Positions 31,972 through 42,658 of a DNA stretch of 64,000 bases are shown piece by piece. Below the pieces are notes generated by a model. That model saw only the letters and a list, made by a program, of their open reading frames with translations. It had not been told where the DNA came from and made no database searches. Location of the stretch: positions 62,001 through 126,000 of the forward strand of contig NZ_LBIC01000004.1 of assembly GCF_001005725.1 (NCBI RefSeq), read 5' to 3'. This DNA comes from Sphingobium chungbukense. GTDB lineage: Bacteria > Pseudomonadota > Alphaproteobacteria > Sphingomonadales > Sphingomonadaceae. Numbering within the stretch: the stretch's first letter is position 1; each line of letters begins with the position of its first letter. A program made the position numbers and the translations under genes.

Positions 31972-32985
31972 CTATAGGCGGGCCGGCAGGTCCAGCCGCG
32001 CAATCGCGCCGCCCTGGGCCGAGGGCTTCAGCGAGAAGCGGCCGTTCAACTGGCCGGCCAGAGCGTTGGAAATGCGCAGGCCGAGGTTGGTGGCGCCGTT
32101 ATGGTCGAAATCGGACGATATGCCGTTGCCGTCATCCGTGATGTGGAGCGCGATCCCCTCCTCCGATGCATCCAGGCCGACATGGATGCTGCCGCCCCGG
32201 TGCGGCAGGCCATGTTCTATCGCATTGCTCACCGCCTCCGTCACGATCAGCGCCAGCGGCACGGCGACATCGGGTTGGAGAATCAGGTCCTCGGGCGCCT
32301 CCACCGCCATGCTGATGTCACCCCGGCCGCTCGCCTCCACCACATCGGCAGTCAGCGTGGTCAGGAAAGCGCGGATATTCTGCCCTTCCCCCGACGGATT
32401 GTAGAGCGCACGGCTGATGCGGCCCACCAGCGCCAGCCGGGCCGAAGCGTCGTCCAGCGCGCGGCGGGCCAGATCATGATCGACATGGCGCCGCTGGAGC
32501 GAGAGCATGGCGGCCACGACCTGGAGATTGTTGGACACGCGATGCTGCAATTCGTGGAACAGCAATTCGCGATTTTCCGCGAGCACGCGGCTGCGTTCGC
32601 GTTCCACCGCCAGGTTGAAATTGGCCTTTTGCAGGAAATGGATGAGGGCGACGTCGATGGCCACCACGGCGCCGTAGAAGGCCAGCGCCAGGATGACGCT
32701 GGGTTGGAAGGAGAAGCCCATGCGCGGCGGGATGAAGAAGTACCAGGACAGCAGACCGCATAGCAGGCCCGCATAAATGCCCGGCCGCACGCCGAACAGG
32801 AAGGAGGAAAGGATGACCGCGGGGAAGAAGGAAACGAAGGGATAGCCCATGGGCATGGCGATTTCGGCGGCGCTGCGGATGGCGAGCGCCGTCAGGCACA
32901 GGCAGGTCGTCAGGAAATAGGCTTGCCAGGGGCGGCGCAGGACGAGCGGCAGGCGCTCCACGAATCTTTCGTTTCTGCGCTGCAT
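31972..32985 (-). CDS. Sensor histidine kinase, DUF4118 plus HisKA_2 (HWE-like)
   Basis: 337 residues. Three to four hydrophobic segments at the N-terminus form a KdpD-like DUF4118 membrane region. The dimerisation box reads LFHELQHRVSNNLQVVAAML (phospho-His in HRV). The ATPase domain has an intact N box TEAVSNAIEHG and G box ITDDGNGISSDF, then GLRISNALAGQLNGRF. In Alphaproteobacteria many HisKA_2/HWE kinases of this size feed PhyR. No cognate regulator is adjacent, so that link is inference. It is 58 bp upstream of bamD. Confidence 0.85.
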   Translation of the reverse strand: MQRRNERFVERLPLVLRRPWQAYFLTTCLCLTALAIRSAAEIAMPMGYPFVSFFPAVILSSFLFGVRPGIYAGLLCGLLSWYFFIPPRMGFSFQPSVILALAFYGAVVAIDVALIHFLQKANFNLAVERERSRVLAENRELLFHELQHRVSNNLQVVAAMLSLQRRHVDHDLARRALDDASARLALVGRISRALYNPSGEGQNIRAFLTTLTADVVEASGRGDISMAVEAPEDLILQPDVAVPLALIVTEAVSNAIEHGLPHRGGSIHVGLDASEEGIALHITDDGNGISSDFDHNGATNLGLRISNALAGQLNGRFSLKPSAQGGAIARLDLPARL

Positions 32986-33068
32986 ATGTCCCCCCGAACC
33001 CTTCTTGTTACAGTATCATAACTTCTCCGGCTGCCAATTGATGGAGATCAGAAAAATCCCAACTCATC

Positions 33069-33102
33069 GAAAAAGGGCGCCCGGAAAGCCGGGCGCCCTT
33101 TT
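33069..33102 (-). terminator. Rho-independent terminator after pnp
   Basis: AAGGGCGCCCGG, a short AAAG loop and CCGGGCGCCCTT form a strong hairpin. On the minus strand it ends in a T-run. It lies 27 bp downstream of the pnp stop. Confidence 0.85.
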
Positions 33103-33128
33103 CATGTGTCAAACCGGATGGCTTGCGA

Positions 33129-35489
33129 TCAATCCTGGGTCAGGAAGTCGGGGAGACCGGCATTGCCGCCGTCGTCATCGCCGCCGCCATTGCCACGGCC
33201 TTCGCCGCGCGGGCCACGATCACCCCCGCGGTCGCGGCGGGGGCCACGATCACCACGGTCGCCACCACGCCCGCCACGGTCGCCGCCGTCACGGCGCGGG
33301 CCACGGCCCCGATCGCCGCGACCTTCGCCGCGATCACCACGGTCGCCGCGCGGTTCACGCGGTTCGCGGGCGGGACGGGTGTCTTCCAGTTCCTCGCCGG
33401 TTTCCTGGTCGACGACGCGCATCGACAGGCGAACCTTGCCGCGCGGATCGATCTCGAGGACCTTGACCTTCACTTCCTGGCCTTCCGACACGACGTCGGT
33501 CGGCTTTTCGACGCGCTCATTCTTCATTTCGGAGACGTGGACGAGGCCGTCCTTGCCGCCCATGAAGTTCACGAACGCACCGAAATCGACGATGTTGACG
33601 ACCTTGCCGGTGTAGATCTTGCCGACTTCCGCTTCCTCGACGATGCCGAGAATCCACTTCTTGGCGGCTTCGATCTGGGCGATGTCGGACGAGCTGATCT
33701 TGATGATGCCCTCGTCGTCGATGTCGACCTTGGCGCCGGTTTCCGCGACGATCTCGCGGATGACCTTGCCGCCGGTGCCGATGACGTCGCGGATCTTCGA
33801 CTTGTCGATCTGGATCGTTTCGATACGCGGGGCGTGCGCCGACAGTTCGGTGCGGGTCGAGGACAGCGCCTTGCTCATCTCACCCAGGATATGGGCGCGG
33901 CCTTCCTTCGCCTGACGCAGCGCGACTTCGAAGATTTCCTGCGTGATGCCGGCAACCTTGATGTCCATCTGCATGGTGGTGATGCCCGCTTCCGTGCCCG
34001 CCACCTTGAAGTCCATGTCGCCGAGATGATCCTCGTCGCCCAGAATGTCGCTGAGCACGGCGAACTTCGAACCTTCCAGGATCAGGCCCATGGCGATGCC
34101 CGACACCGGACGCTTCAGCGGAACGCCCGCGTCCATCATCGAGAGCGAACCGCCGCAGACCGTCGCCATCGAGGACGAGCCATTGGACTCGGTGATGTCG
34201 GACAGGACGCGGATGGTGTAGGGGAACTCGTCCTTGCTCGGCAGCACGGGGTGCAGAGCGCGCCATGCGAGCTTGCCATGGCCGACTTCGCGGCGGCCCG
34301 GCGCGCCGAAGCGGCCGACTTCACCGACCGAATAGGGCGGGAAGTTATAGTGCAGCATGAAGCTTTCATAATGAACGCCGGTCAGGCCGTCGATCATCTG
34401 CTCGGCGTCCTTGGTGCCCAGCGTGGTGGTGCAGATGGACTGCGTTTCGCCACGGGTGAACAGCGCCGAACCATGGGTGCGCGGCAGGAAGCCGACCATC
34501 GCCTCGATCGGGCGGATCTGCGTGGTGGTGCGGCCGTCGATGCGCTTGCCGTCCTTCAGGATGGCGCCGCGCACGATTTCGGCTTCCAGCTTCTTGGTCA
34601 GCTTGATGCCGGCCATGACGGTCTGGGCGTCGAGGCCGTCGGCCGCGAACTGGGCCTTCGCCTTGGCGCGGGCTTCGTTGAGGGCGTTGGAGCGGGCCGA
34701 CTTGTCGGTCAGCTTGTAGGCGGCGGTGATGTCCTTGCCGATCAGCTTCTTGAGCTTCTTCTTGAGGTCATCCAGATCATCGCCCTTGGCGACGTCCCAC
34801 GGGTCCTTCGCGGCCTTTTCAGCGAGGTCGATGATCGCGTTGACGACCTTCTTCGACGCTTCATGGGCGAACAGGACGGCGCCGAGCATGACGTCTTCCG
34901 ACAGTTCCTTGGCTTCGGATTCGACCATCATCACGGCATTGCCGGTGGCGGCGACGACCAGGTCGAGTTCGCCGGTCTTCACTTCGTCCAGCGAGGGGTT
35001 GAGCTGATATTCGCCATCCTTGTAGCCGACGCGGGCGGCGCCGATGGGGCCCAGGAAAGGCACGCCCGACAGTGTGAGCGCGGCCGAAGCGGCGATCATC
35101 GCGACGATGTCGGGCTCGCTTTCGCCGTCGAAGCTCAGGACCTGGGCAATGACGTTGATTTCGTTATAGAAACCCTCGGGGAAGAGCGGGCGGACCGGCC
35201 GGTCGATCAGGCGGGAAACCAGCGTTTCCTTTTCCGTGGCGCCACGCTCACGCTTGAAGAAGCCGCCCGGAATGCGACCGGCGGCCGAATATTTTTCCTG
35301 ATAGTGGACGGTCAGCGGGAAGAAGTCCTGTCCTTCCTTCACCGACTTGGCGGCGGTCACGGCGCACAGCACCACGGTTTCGCCATAGGTCGCCAGCACG
35401 GCGGCGTCGGCCTGACGCGCAATACGGCCGGTTTCGAGCGTCAGGGTCTTGCCACCCAGCTCGATTGATACCTTCTTTACATCGAACAT
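33129..35489 (-). CDS. pnp: Polyribonucleotide nucleotidyltransferase
   Basis: 786 residues. Two RNase PH domains are followed by KH ([20 protein letters not shown]) and S1 ([20 protein letters not shown]) domains. PNPase degrades RNA 3' to 5' using phosphate. A C-terminal tail of about 60 residues is made almost wholly of Arg, Gly and Asp ([16 protein letters not shown] types) and ends GLPDFLTQD, a likely RNA or RNase E contact. rpsO lies upstream on the same strand, the classical rpsO-pnp order. A terminator follows. Confidence 0.97.
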   Translation of the reverse strand: MFDVKKVSIELGGKTLTLETGRIARQADAAVLATYGETVVLCAVTAAKSVKEGQDFFPLTVHYQEKYSAAGRIPGGFFKRERGATEKETLVSRLIDRPVRPLFPEGFYNEINVIAQVLSFDGESEPDIVAMIAASAALTLSGVPFLGPIGAARVGYKDGEYQLNPSLDEVKTGELDLVVAATGNAVMMVESEAKELSEDVMLGAVLFAHEASKKVVNAIIDLAEKAAKDPWDVAKGDDLDDLKKKLKKLIGKDITAAYKLTDKSARSNALNEARAKAKAQFAADGLDAQTVMAGIKLTKKLEAEIVRGAILKDGKRIDGRTTTQIRPIEAMVGFLPRTHGSALFTRGETQSICTTTLGTKDAEQMIDGLTGVHYESFMLHYNFPPYSVGEVGRFGAPGRREVGHGKLAWRALHPVLPSKDEFPYTIRVLSDITESNGSSSMATVCGGSLSMMDAGVPLKRPVSGIAMGLILEGSKFAVLSDILGDEDHLGDMDFKVAGTEAGITTMQMDIKVAGITQEIFEVALRQAKEGRAHILGEMSKALSSTRTELSAHAPRIETIQIDKSKIRDVIGTGGKVIREIVAETGAKVDIDDEGIIKISSSDIAQIEAAKKWILGIVEEAEVGKIYTGKVVNIVDFGAFVNFMGGKDGLVHVSEMKNERVEKPTDVVSEGQEVKVKVLEIDPRGKVRLSMRVVDQETGEELEDTRPAREPREPRGDRGDRGEGRGDRGRGPRRDGGDRGGRGGDRGDRGPRRDRGGDRGPRGEGRGNGGGDDDGGNAGLPDFLTQD

Positions 35490-35624
35490 TGGTTTTTTCC
35501 TTCGCCCGCCTGGCCCTATTGCCGGGCGGGGCCTGTGTTGCGCGCTATCCGGCGCGCGGCGGTTTCAGGGCATCGTCTGGCCCCTTGGAAAATCGACACC
35601 GAATTGCGCGACCTTCCCTTCTTC

Positions 35625-35690
35625 GTGTTCCTGCGGAGGCAGGAACCCAGTTCCAACGTTTGGACTGGGCTCCTGCCTACGCAGGAGCAC
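35625..35690. repeat. Interspersed palindromic repeat, copy 1
   Basis: GTGTTCCTGCG-GAGGCAGGAA-CCCAG on the left and CTGGGCTCCTGCCTACGCAG-GAGCAC on the right form imperfect inverted arms of about 27 bp, each itself containing a small palindrome. It sits in the 264-bp pnp-rpsO gap. Related copies lie at 42540 and 46315. Confidence 0.7.
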
Positions 35691-35716
35691 GGCAGCTCCA
35701 AACCCCAGAATCGGAA

Positions 35717-35737
35717 ACGGCCCCGCTGGGGGGCCGT
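35717..35737 (-). terminator. Hairpin downstream of rpsO
   Basis: ACGGCCCC (35717-35724) pairs with GGGGCCGT (35730-35737). On the minus strand only a short TTT follows, so it may be a weak terminator or an attenuating hairpin between rpsO and pnp. Confidence 0.55.
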
Positions 35738-35753
35738 CCCTTCTTTAGCAGAC

Positions 35754-36023
35754 TTACTTGCGCAGGCCCAGCTTGGTGATGAGGTCGGTATAGCGACCCG
35801 CATCCTTTTTCTTGAGATAGTCCAGCAGCGAACGGCGCTTGTTGACCAGCATCAGCAGGCCGCGACGGCTGTGGTTATCCTTGTGGTGACCCTTGAAATG
35901 CTCGGTCAGGTTCGAAATGCGCTCCGAAAGGATCGCAACCTGGACTTCCGGCGAACCGGTATCGCCTTCGGCGCGGGCATGTTCCTTGATCAGCGCTTCC
36001 TTGCGCTCAGCAGTAATCGACAT
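35754..36023 (-). CDS. rpsO: 30S ribosomal protein S15
   Basis: 89 residues, exact family length. [35 protein letters not shown], and [20 protein letters not shown] are family hallmarks. It binds 16S rRNA in the central domain of the 30S subunit. It follows truB by 17 bp on the minus strand. Confidence 0.98.
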   Translation of the reverse strand: MSITAERKEALIKEHARAEGDTGSPEVQVAILSERISNLTEHFKGHHKDNHSRRGLLMLVNKRRSLLDYLKKKDAGRYTDLITKLGLRK

Positions 36024-36040
36024 CGGCTTCCTTTCTGTAA

Positions 36041-36934
36041 CTAGAGATTAAAGCCGCGCACCACCCTGATTTCAGGGCCACTGGCCTCCACCAGCGCGAC
36101 GGGCGTGTCGCCCTCCATCGCCAGTAACAAGCCGGTATGCGGTTTCCCCACGAGCACCTTCCCCTGTCGGAGAGCCAGCGCATCGTCGGGAGAGACTGCG
36201 AGAGCCGGGATGTCGTCCAGCCCTGCGGTCAACGGCAGCATAAGCTGCGCGATGCCGCCGCCACTAGCAGCTTCGTCCAATTTGTCCAGCGAAATCGCGG
36301 ATTCCAGGGTGAAGGGACCGGCCTTCACGCGGCGGAGCATGGTGACATGGCCGACTGTACCAAGCGCGAGCGCGACGTCGCGGGCGAGGCTGCGGATATA
36401 GGTGCCCTTGGAGACATGGGCGGTGAGGGTGACGGACGCCAGACCGTCCTCTGCCGCCTCCTGCCCCGTAATCGTGAGGGCGTGGATGGTGACGGCGCGC
36501 GTCTTCATCTCCACATCTTGGCCCGCGCGGGCAAGGTCATAGGCGCGCTGGCCGTCGATCAATATGGCGGAATAGGCTGGCGGCGCCTGTTCGACCGGGC
36601 CGGTGAAGCGGGGCAGGATCGCTTCCACCTCCGCCAGCGTGGGGCGATAGTCGCTGGCGGCGATTTCCTTGCCCTCCAGGTCCAGCGTGTCGGTCTGGAC
36701 GCCGAACCCAATCGTGAAATCATAGATCTTGTCGCTGTCGAGCATGCGCCCGGCAAGCTTCGTCGCCTCCCCGATCGCGACCGGCAGCACGCCGGTCGCC
36801 AGCGGATCGAGCGTCCCGCCATGGCCGACCTTCCACTTGCCCGCCCCACTCTGGCGCAGGGCGCGTTTCACCGCGCTCACCGCCTGGGTGGAGCCGAGGC
36901 CATGAGGTTTGTCGAGGATGATCCAGCCGTGCAT
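36041..36934 (-). CDS. truB: tRNA pseudouridine-55 synthase TruB
   Basis: 297 residues. [19 protein letters not shown], the catalytic segment [20 protein letters not shown] (Asp in GTLDPLA), and [15 protein letters not shown] are present. It makes pseudouridine 55 in the T loop of tRNAs. It is part of the minus-strand infB-rbfA-truB-rpsO-pnp type block, here with tdk and a hydrolase between rbfA and truB. Confidence 0.96.
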   Translation of the reverse strand: MHGWIILDKPHGLGSTQAVSAVKRALRQSGAGKWKVGHGGTLDPLATGVLPVAIGEATKLAGRMLDSDKIYDFTIGFGVQTDTLDLEGKEIAASDYRPTLAEVEAILPRFTGPVEQAPPAYSAILIDGQRAYDLARAGQDVEMKTRAVTIHALTITGQEAAEDGLASVTLTAHVSKGTYIRSLARDVALALGTVGHVTMLRRVKAGPFTLESAISLDKLDEAASGGGIAQLMLPLTAGLDDIPALAVSPDDALALRQGKVLVGKPHTGLLLAMEGDTPVALVEASGPEIRVVRGFNL

Positions 36935-37005
36935 GGCGGCGCGCTCTAGCTGTCCTGTGCGCCATTGTCAGCCCTTATCGGGTCGTCGCGGCAGGGTACG
37001 GCGGA

Positions 37006-37587
37006 TCAGTGGCCCGATCGCCGTTCGACGAAATGGCGGCGGCAAAGCGCGACATAGCGGTCATTGCCGCCGATTTCGGTCTGTTCGCCCTCGCGGATCG
37101 GGCGTCCCTGCGCATCCACGCGCAGGTTCATGGTCGCCTTGCGGCCGCAGTCGCAGATCGTCTTGATCTCCGTCAGCGTGTCGGCCAGACCCAGCAGCGC
37201 GGCGCTGCCCTCGAACAATTGCCCCTGAAAATCAGTGCGGATGCCATAGCAGAGGACGGGAATGCCGAGCCGGTCGCACACGGCGGCGAGTTGCCAGACC
37301 TGGCCCATGTCCAGGAACTGCGCTTCGTCGACCAGCACGCAGGACAGGCGGTTCTGGGCATGTTCGGTCGCGATGGCGGCGAACAGATCGGTCGCGGTAT
37401 CGAACAGATGGGCCTGCGCCTCCAGCCCGATGCGCGAGACGATGCGCCCCTGGCCGTAGCGGTCGTCGAGCGCGGCGGTCCACAACATGGTTTCCATGCC
37501 GCGTTCGCGATAGTTGAAACTCGATTGCAGCAGGGTCGTGGATTTCCCCGCATTCATCGAACTATAGTAGAAATAGAGCTTCGCCAT
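37006..37587 (-). CDS. tdk: Thymidine kinase (type II)
   Basis: 193 residues. Walker [16 protein letters not shown] is near the N-terminus, and the Walker B/lasso region [17 protein letters not shown] follows. Zinc ligands are in [14 protein letters not shown] and CRRHF. It phosphorylates thymidine to dTMP with ATP in salvage. It lies 12 bp upstream-to-downstream between the hydrolase and truB genes on one strand. Confidence 0.95.
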   Translation of the reverse strand: MAKLYFYYSSMNAGKSTTLLQSSFNYRERGMETMLWTAALDDRYGQGRIVSRIGLEAQAHLFDTATDLFAAIATEHAQNRLSCVLVDEAQFLDMGQVWQLAAVCDRLGIPVLCYGIRTDFQGQLFEGSAALLGLADTLTEIKTICDCGRKATMNLRVDAQGRPIREGEQTEIGGNDRYVALCRRHFVERRSGH

Positions 37588-37599
37588 CTGCGTGGGCTT

Positions 37600-38496
37600 T
37601 CAACGGGCCAGAGGCGCGATCTGCTTGAGGAAACGCACCAGCGCATCGGCCAGAGCGATCCGCTTGTCGGAAAAACTGTGGTCGGTCGGCCAGACCATCA
37701 GCCGCGTGTCGGGATTGGCCGACTGGGCGTCGGCCGTAACCTTGCGCGCCATGGCGCCGATCCCCCGTTCCGCGCCGATGATGCTGAGCGGACGGCGGCC
37801 GTAACCGACCAGCCGGCGACCGAGGTCGAATTTCTCGCCATTGGTGCGGATTTCGGCGGTCAGGCTGTCATAGGTCGCACCTTGCAGCGGCGGGAGGTCG
37901 CCGGCGACTTCGGCTTTCCATGCCGCTTCGCCCTGCAGGGTGGCGAGCGCGGCGACGGTTTCGGCGGGGTCCCAGGGGTCGATCAGGAACAGGCCCGCGA
38001 CACGCGGTTCGGCGGCGGCGACATCGGCGGCCATGAAACCGCCCATGCTGTGGCCCGCGACGACGATGGTGCCGGCGTCGATGCGATATCGGGCGATATT
38101 GGCCGATTGCTGGAGGAATTGCAGCGCGTTCCACGCATCTTCCGAAGCGTGGTTGAAGGAGAAGCTGCCGGGGCTGCCCCAACTGCCGCGATAATGGAGC
38201 GTCAGGACATTCCACCCGGCGCGGCGGGCGGCTTGCGCCAGGTCCAGATTCTGCTCATTGCCGGGGAAGCCGTGGAGCAGCAGCAGCGTCGGATGAAGGC
38301 CCGAACCCGCAGCGGTGTACATGACGGCGTTGAGCGCGCCGTCTTCGGAGGGGATGGCGAAGGCGCTCATGCCTGGGGGATAGGCGGCGTCGGGCGCGGG
38401 GTCGCTGATGACGGCGGGATGGACCGGCGCTTCCCTGGCGGCGGCGGGCGTGGCGAGAGCCAATATTCCGCCCAAGAGAATTGCGATGCCTTTCAT
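37600..38496 (-). CDS. Exported alpha/beta hydrolase
   Basis: 298 residues with a signal peptide (MKGIAILLGGILALATPAAA). The alpha/beta fold shows LLLLHGFPGNEQN (oxyanion hole), the nucleophile elbow IVVAGHSMGGFMA (Ser) and a late WPTDHSFSD with probable His; an Asp is likely in LIDPWDPAE. Similar to dienelactone-hydrolase or acyl-peptidase-like esterases, substrate unknown. Its stop is 12 bp from the tdk start, so it is part of the same minus-strand run. Confidence 0.82.
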   Translation of the reverse strand: MKGIAILLGGILALATPAAAREAPVHPAVISDPAPDAAYPPGMSAFAIPSEDGALNAVMYTAAGSGLHPTLLLLHGFPGNEQNLDLAQAARRAGWNVLTLHYRGSWGSPGSFSFNHASEDAWNALQFLQQSANIARYRIDAGTIVVAGHSMGGFMAADVAAAEPRVAGLFLIDPWDPAETVAALATLQGEAAWKAEVAGDLPPLQGATYDSLTAEIRTNGEKFDLGRRLVGYGRRPLSIIGAERGIGAMARKVTADAQSANPDTRLMVWPTDHSFSDKRIALADALVRFLKQIAPLAR

Positions 38497-38672
38497 GCGC
38501 CTTGCCCCCTTTTTCCGATTGCGGGTGAGACGCTGTTAGCCCGGACGCGCCGTCCCGTCGACGGGAAGAATGAGCGCTTCCCCTCTCCTCCGTTTGCGCG
38601 CCCGCATAAGGAAGTGGGAGGCTTCGACAGGCTCAGCCCGCACGGAAGTGGCGCATGGGATTGGGGAGCGCC

Positions 38673-39068
38673 CTATTCCTCGTCGGGCTGTTCCAGATCG
38701 CGGGCGACCTTGGGATCGCGGAGCAGCCGGTCGATATGCGTGCCTTCATCGAAGCTCTCGTCCGCGAGGAATTTGAGCTTCGCCGCATATTTGAGGCGCA
38801 CGCGGGTCGCGACCTCCCGCTGGAGATAGGCGGTGTTGGTGCGCAGCGCCTTGATCACCGCAGCCTCATCCTGCCCCAGCAGCGATTTGATGAAGACCGT
38901 CGCATGGCGCAGATCGGGCGACATGCGCACTTCGGTGACGCTCACCACATGACTGGCGAGTACATCGTCATGCACGTCGCCGCGCTGGAGGATGTCGGAC
39001 AGCACATGGCGCACCTGTTCGCCCACGCGGAGCAGACGGACGGAGGGGCCTTCATTTTGTTGAGCCAT
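38673..39068 (-). CDS. rbfA: 30S ribosome-binding factor RbfA
   Basis: 131 residues from ATG 39068 ([20 protein letters not shown]). The KH-like core includes [19 protein letters not shown] and [19 protein letters not shown]. It binds 16S rRNA helix 1 during 30S maturation. The frame is open to 39137 but that extension runs through a large palindrome and is not coding. It follows infB. Confidence 0.95.
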   Translation of the reverse strand: MAQQNEGPSVRLLRVGEQVRHVLSDILQRGDVHDDVLASHVVSVTEVRMSPDLRHATVFIKSLLGQDEAAVIKALRTNTAYLQREVATRVRLKYAAKLKFLADESFDEGTHIDRLLRDPKVARDLEQPDEE

Positions 39069-39094
39069 AGCCAAAATTCCTCCCTCCCCCAGAG

Positions 39095-39140
39095 TGATTG
39101 CCGGGTCGGCAGGTGGAACCACCTGCCGACCCGGCAATCA
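39095..39140. repeat. Perfect 46-bp palindrome between infB and rbfA
   Basis: 22-bp arms (39095-39116 and 39119-39140) are perfectly inverted around AA. The arms start TGATTGCCGGGTCGGCAGG. A looser outer pair (CCTCCCTCC against GGAGGGAGG) flanks it. It would form a very stable hairpin in the infB-rbfA transcript. Confidence 0.8.
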
Positions 39141-39176
39141 TGTAAAACAAACCTCCGGAGGGAGGGTTTTATCCAC

Positions 39177-41772
39177 TTACAACGTGCGGGCGCGTTCCTC
39201 GACCTCGAACAGTTCGAGCGTATCGCCGGGCTTGATGTCGTTGGTGTCCTGAAGCACCGCACCGCATTCCATGCCCGCACGGACTTCGGACACGTCGTCC
39301 TTGAAGCGGCGGAGCGAGGCGATGTGGGTGCGCGACACGATGACATCGTCGCGGGTAAGGCGCGCCGACAACCCCTTGCGGATGATGCCGTCGAGGACGA
39401 GCAGACCGGCGGCCTTGTCCTTCTTGCCCGCCGGGAACACCTGAAGCACCTCGGCACGGCCGACGATGGTTTCGATGCGCTCCGGAGCCAGCTGGCCCGC
39501 CATTTCGCCGCGAACCTCTTCGAGCAGGTCGTAGATCACGTCATAATAGCGCAGCGAGATCTTCTCGCGCTCGGCAAGCTGGCGCGCCTTGGCATTGGGA
39601 CGCACGTTGAAGCCGATCAGCGGCGCGCGGCTGGCGGCGGCCAGCGTGACGTCGCTTTCGGTGATCGCGCCGACGCCCGAATGCAGGATGCGGACCTTGA
39701 TCTCGTCGGTCGAGATCTTGTTGAGCGACGAGACGATCGCTTCCACCGAACCCTGCACGTCGCCCTTCACCACCACCGGATATTCGATGACCGTCGTGTT
39801 GAGCGCCGAGAACATATGTTCGAAGCTGGTCGGGGCGGCCGTGGTCCGCTTCTTGGTCGCCTGTTCCTGACGGTAGGCGGCGACTTCGCGGGCGCGGGCC
39901 TCATTCTCGACGACGGTGAGCTGGTCGCCCGCCATCGGCACGCCGGACAGACCCAGCACCTCGACCGGGGTCGAGGGACCGGCGGTCTTCACCTGCTGGC
40001 CCTTGTCGTTGATCATCGCGCGGACCTTGCCGCTTTCCGAGCCGATGACGAAGGTGTCGCCGATCTTCAGCGTCCCCTTGCGGACCAGCACGGTCGCGAC
40101 CGCACCGCGGCCCTTGTCGAGCTGCGCCTCGATCACATTGCCTTCGGCGGCGCGATCGGGGTTGGCGGTCAGTTCGAGCAGTTCGGCCTGGAGCAGGATC
40201 TTCTCGAGCAGTTCGTCGAGGCCGGTCTTCTTGAGCGCCGAAACCTCCACGTCCTGAACGTCGCCGCCCATATCCTCGACCACGACCTCCTCGCTCAGCA
40301 GGCGCTCTCGCACCTTCTGCGGATTGGCTTCGGGCTTGTCGCACTTGTTGATCGCGACGATCATCGGCACGCCGGCCGCCTTGGTATGGTTGATCGCCTC
40401 GACCGTCTGCGGCATCAGGCCGTCGTCCGCCGCCACCACCAGGATGACGATGTCGGTGACGTTGGCACCGCGAGCGCGCATTTCCGAGAAAGCCTCATGG
40501 CCCGGCGTGTCGAGGAAGGTGATGAGATCGCCGCCCTTCGTCTTGATCTGATAGGCGCCGATATGCTGGGTGATGCCGCCGCTTTCGCCCGACACGACAT
40601 TGGTGCCGCGCAGGGCGTCCAGCAGCGAGGTCTTGCCATGGTCGACATGGCCCATGATGGTCACGACCGGCGCACGGGGCTGTAGCGTTTCGGGCGCGTC
40701 AGCCTCACCCTCGATACCGATTTCGACGTCGGCGTCGGACACGCGCTGGATGCGGTGGCCGAATTCCTCGACCAGCAATTCTGCGGTGTCCTGATCGATC
40801 GCCTGGTTGAGCGTGACGGCGGTGCCCATCTTGAACAGGGCCTTCACCAGATCCGCGCCCTTTTCGGCCATGCGGTTGGCGAGTTCCTGAACGGTGATGC
40901 TTTCCGGCACGACCACGTCGCGCGACTGCTTTTCGCGCTGCTGGGCGCCGCCCGAATAATGGGCGCGGCGTTCCTTCTCACGGGCGCGCTTGAGCGCCGC
41001 GAGGCTGCGGGCACGGGCGCTGTCGTCGTCCGCAAGGGCGCGGGTGACGGTCAGCTTGCCGGCCTGGCGGCGATTGTCGTCGCCCCGCTTGGCGCGGTCG
41101 GGCTTGGCCGGTTCGGGACGCTTGACCGGCGCGACCGGCGTGAAGCGGCGCGGCGGCGGCATGGTGGAAGAGGTGGTGGTCGTCGCGGCGGGCTTTGCCT
41201 CGGCGGCGGGGGCCGGTTCGGCCGCGGCGGCAGGCGCCGCTTCCTCGACCGGCGCGGGCGCGGCGGCAGGAGCATCGGCGGCTTCGGCGGCCTGACGCGC
41301 GGCTTCGGCCTCGGCGGCTTCGGCGGCGAGGCGATTTTCCTCGGCCCGGCGCTTTTCTTCCTCGGTCGCGGCCTGACGCTGGGCGTCTTCGCGGCGCCGC
41401 GCTTCCTCCAGCGCGTTCATGCGGGCTTCCTCCGCCTCGCGCAGCAGCTTCGCCTGCAATTCCTGACGCGACATCAGGCTCTGCGGCGGCGGCCGGGGCG
41501 CGGGGCGGCAGGCTGCGGCGCGCGAGTCTGCTGCGGCGCAGGCGTGGCGCGGCCGGGGCGGCGGCCACGGGCGTGGGATCGGCCTGCGGCTCAGGCGCAG
41601 CGTGACCGGCTTCGCCCGGCTTGCCCAGGATGCGGCGCCGCTTCACCTCGACCACGACCGTATTCTTGCGGCCATGGCTGAACTGCTGCTGCACCTGACC
41701 GGACTCGACCGTGCGCTTGATCCCCAGCGGCTTGCGGCCCAGAACCGGCTTGTCTTCCTTGCTGTCACTCAT
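39177..41772 (-). CDS. infB: Translation initiation factor IF-2, reading frame disrupted in the N-terminal linker
   Basis: The gene starts at ATG 41772 ([20 protein letters not shown]). The frame then shifts twice, near 41541-41547 and near 41491-41498, in a GC-rich Pro/Gln/Arg linker, before continuing to the stop at 39177. One base missing at each place would restore a continuous protein. The main body is intact: a charged Ala/Glu-rich coiled segment, IF2N, G1 [15 protein letters not shown]3 [12 protein letters not shown]4 NKCD, and C-terminal IF2 domains. IF-2 places initiator tRNA on the 30S subunit and is essential. Sequencing error is most likely; an internal start at 41474 (MSRQELQAK) would give a 765-residue form. 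Confidence 0.9.
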
Positions 41773-41857
41773 ACGACTGAACTATACCCTTCACATCAAC
41801 CCGACCGGCAAGGCCCGTCGGCGCCTTCATTCAATATGCTGCTACCGACAGATTACG

Positions 41858-42514
41858 TTAGGCGCCCAGCACACCGGCGGAGTCCCGCTCCCCATGCACC
41901 GGCGCTCCGTTAGCGCAACCCAGATAGCTTTCCAAGCGGCCTATGGCGCCGCGCAGACGTGACGCCGCACGCGAGTCGGTCACCGCGATATGGACGACAT
42001 TGTCCCGCCCCATTGCCATAGATAGGGCGTGTCGGTCCACAGGCAAGACGATGCCCGCCAAATCCGTGCCCTCCGCCTCCTGCCCGACGCGCAGCGCCTG
42101 GTCCAGTTTGCGGTTGCCGTCGGCGGCCGCATCGGCGGCGTGGAGCAGCAGCGTCACGTCGCCCTTGCGGCAGGCGACATCGATCTTTTCGGAGCCGGTC
42201 AGGACCATGGATGCCTTCGCTTCCAGGCCGAGGCGGTCGAGCAACGCCTTGCGCAAGCCGTCCTCGATAAGAACAGGCAGCGTGTCGGGGATGTGCAGGT
42301 CGCCGGTCTTGAAAGCGCGGGCGAGCGCGCCCTTGAGCTTGCCCTTGGCCAGCGCCTGTTCGAGTTCGGTGCGGGACACGCCGATCCACGCGCCTCGGCC
42401 GGGGGCCTTGGCGCGGATATCGGGCAGGATTTCGCCGTTCGGACCGCAAGCGAGGCGGACCAGCATGTCCGGATCGGCACGGTCGCCCGACAGGATGCAT
42501 TTGCGTTCGGTCAT
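41858..42514 (-). CDS. YlxR (DUF448) RNA-binding protein with L7Ae-like C-domain
   Basis: About 218 residues from ATG 42514 (MTERKCILSGDRADP). The N-terminal DUF448 fold has RGAWIGVSRTELEQAL and KGKLKGALARAFK; a C-terminal L7Ae-like region has KIDVACRKGDVTLLLHAADAA and SMAMGRDNVVHIAV. Genes of this type sit between nusA and infB in many bacteria and are linked to transcription or RNase P regulation. Here the order nusA-tautomerase-ylxR-infB holds. The frame extends to 42574 through a palindromic repeat, which is not coding. Confidence 0.88.
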   Translation of the reverse strand: MTERKCILSGDRADPDMLVRLACGPNGEILPDIRAKAPGRGAWIGVSRTELEQALAKGKLKGALARAFKTGDLHIPDTLPVLIEDGLRKALLDRLGLEAKASMVLTGSEKIDVACRKGDVTLLLHAADAAADGNRKLDQALRVGQEAEGTDLAGIVLPVDRHALSMAMGRDNVVHIAVTDSRAASRLRGAIGRLESYLGCANGAPVHGERDSAGVLGA

Positions 42515-42539
42515 GGGCGCGCGTCCCCGGAAGAAATCC

Positions 42540-42624
42540 GTGTTCCTGCGCAGGCAGGAACCCAGTTCCGCCATTGGAAGGACACGCGACCTTGGGACTG
42601 GACTCCTGCCTTCGCAGGAGCACG
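42540..42624. repeat. Interspersed palindromic repeat, copy 2
   Basis: Left arm GTGTTCCTGCGCAGGCAGGA-ACCCAGT and right arm GGACTCCTGCCTTCGCAGGA-GCACG match copy 1 arms, with a different central segment of about 28 bp. It lies just upstream of ylxR, inside the nusA operon region. Confidence 0.7.
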
Positions 42625-42658
42625 ATAGTCCGATAGCGCTATAGGAGCGTTTAACCTC

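Noticed and set aside
33123..35468. Plus-strand open frame of 781 codons
   Set aside because: Exact antisense of pnp; composition is that of a shadow frame and pnp is unmistakable.
38655..40685. Plus-strand open frame of 676 codons
   Set aside because: Antisense of rbfA and infB; crosses the perfect palindrome.
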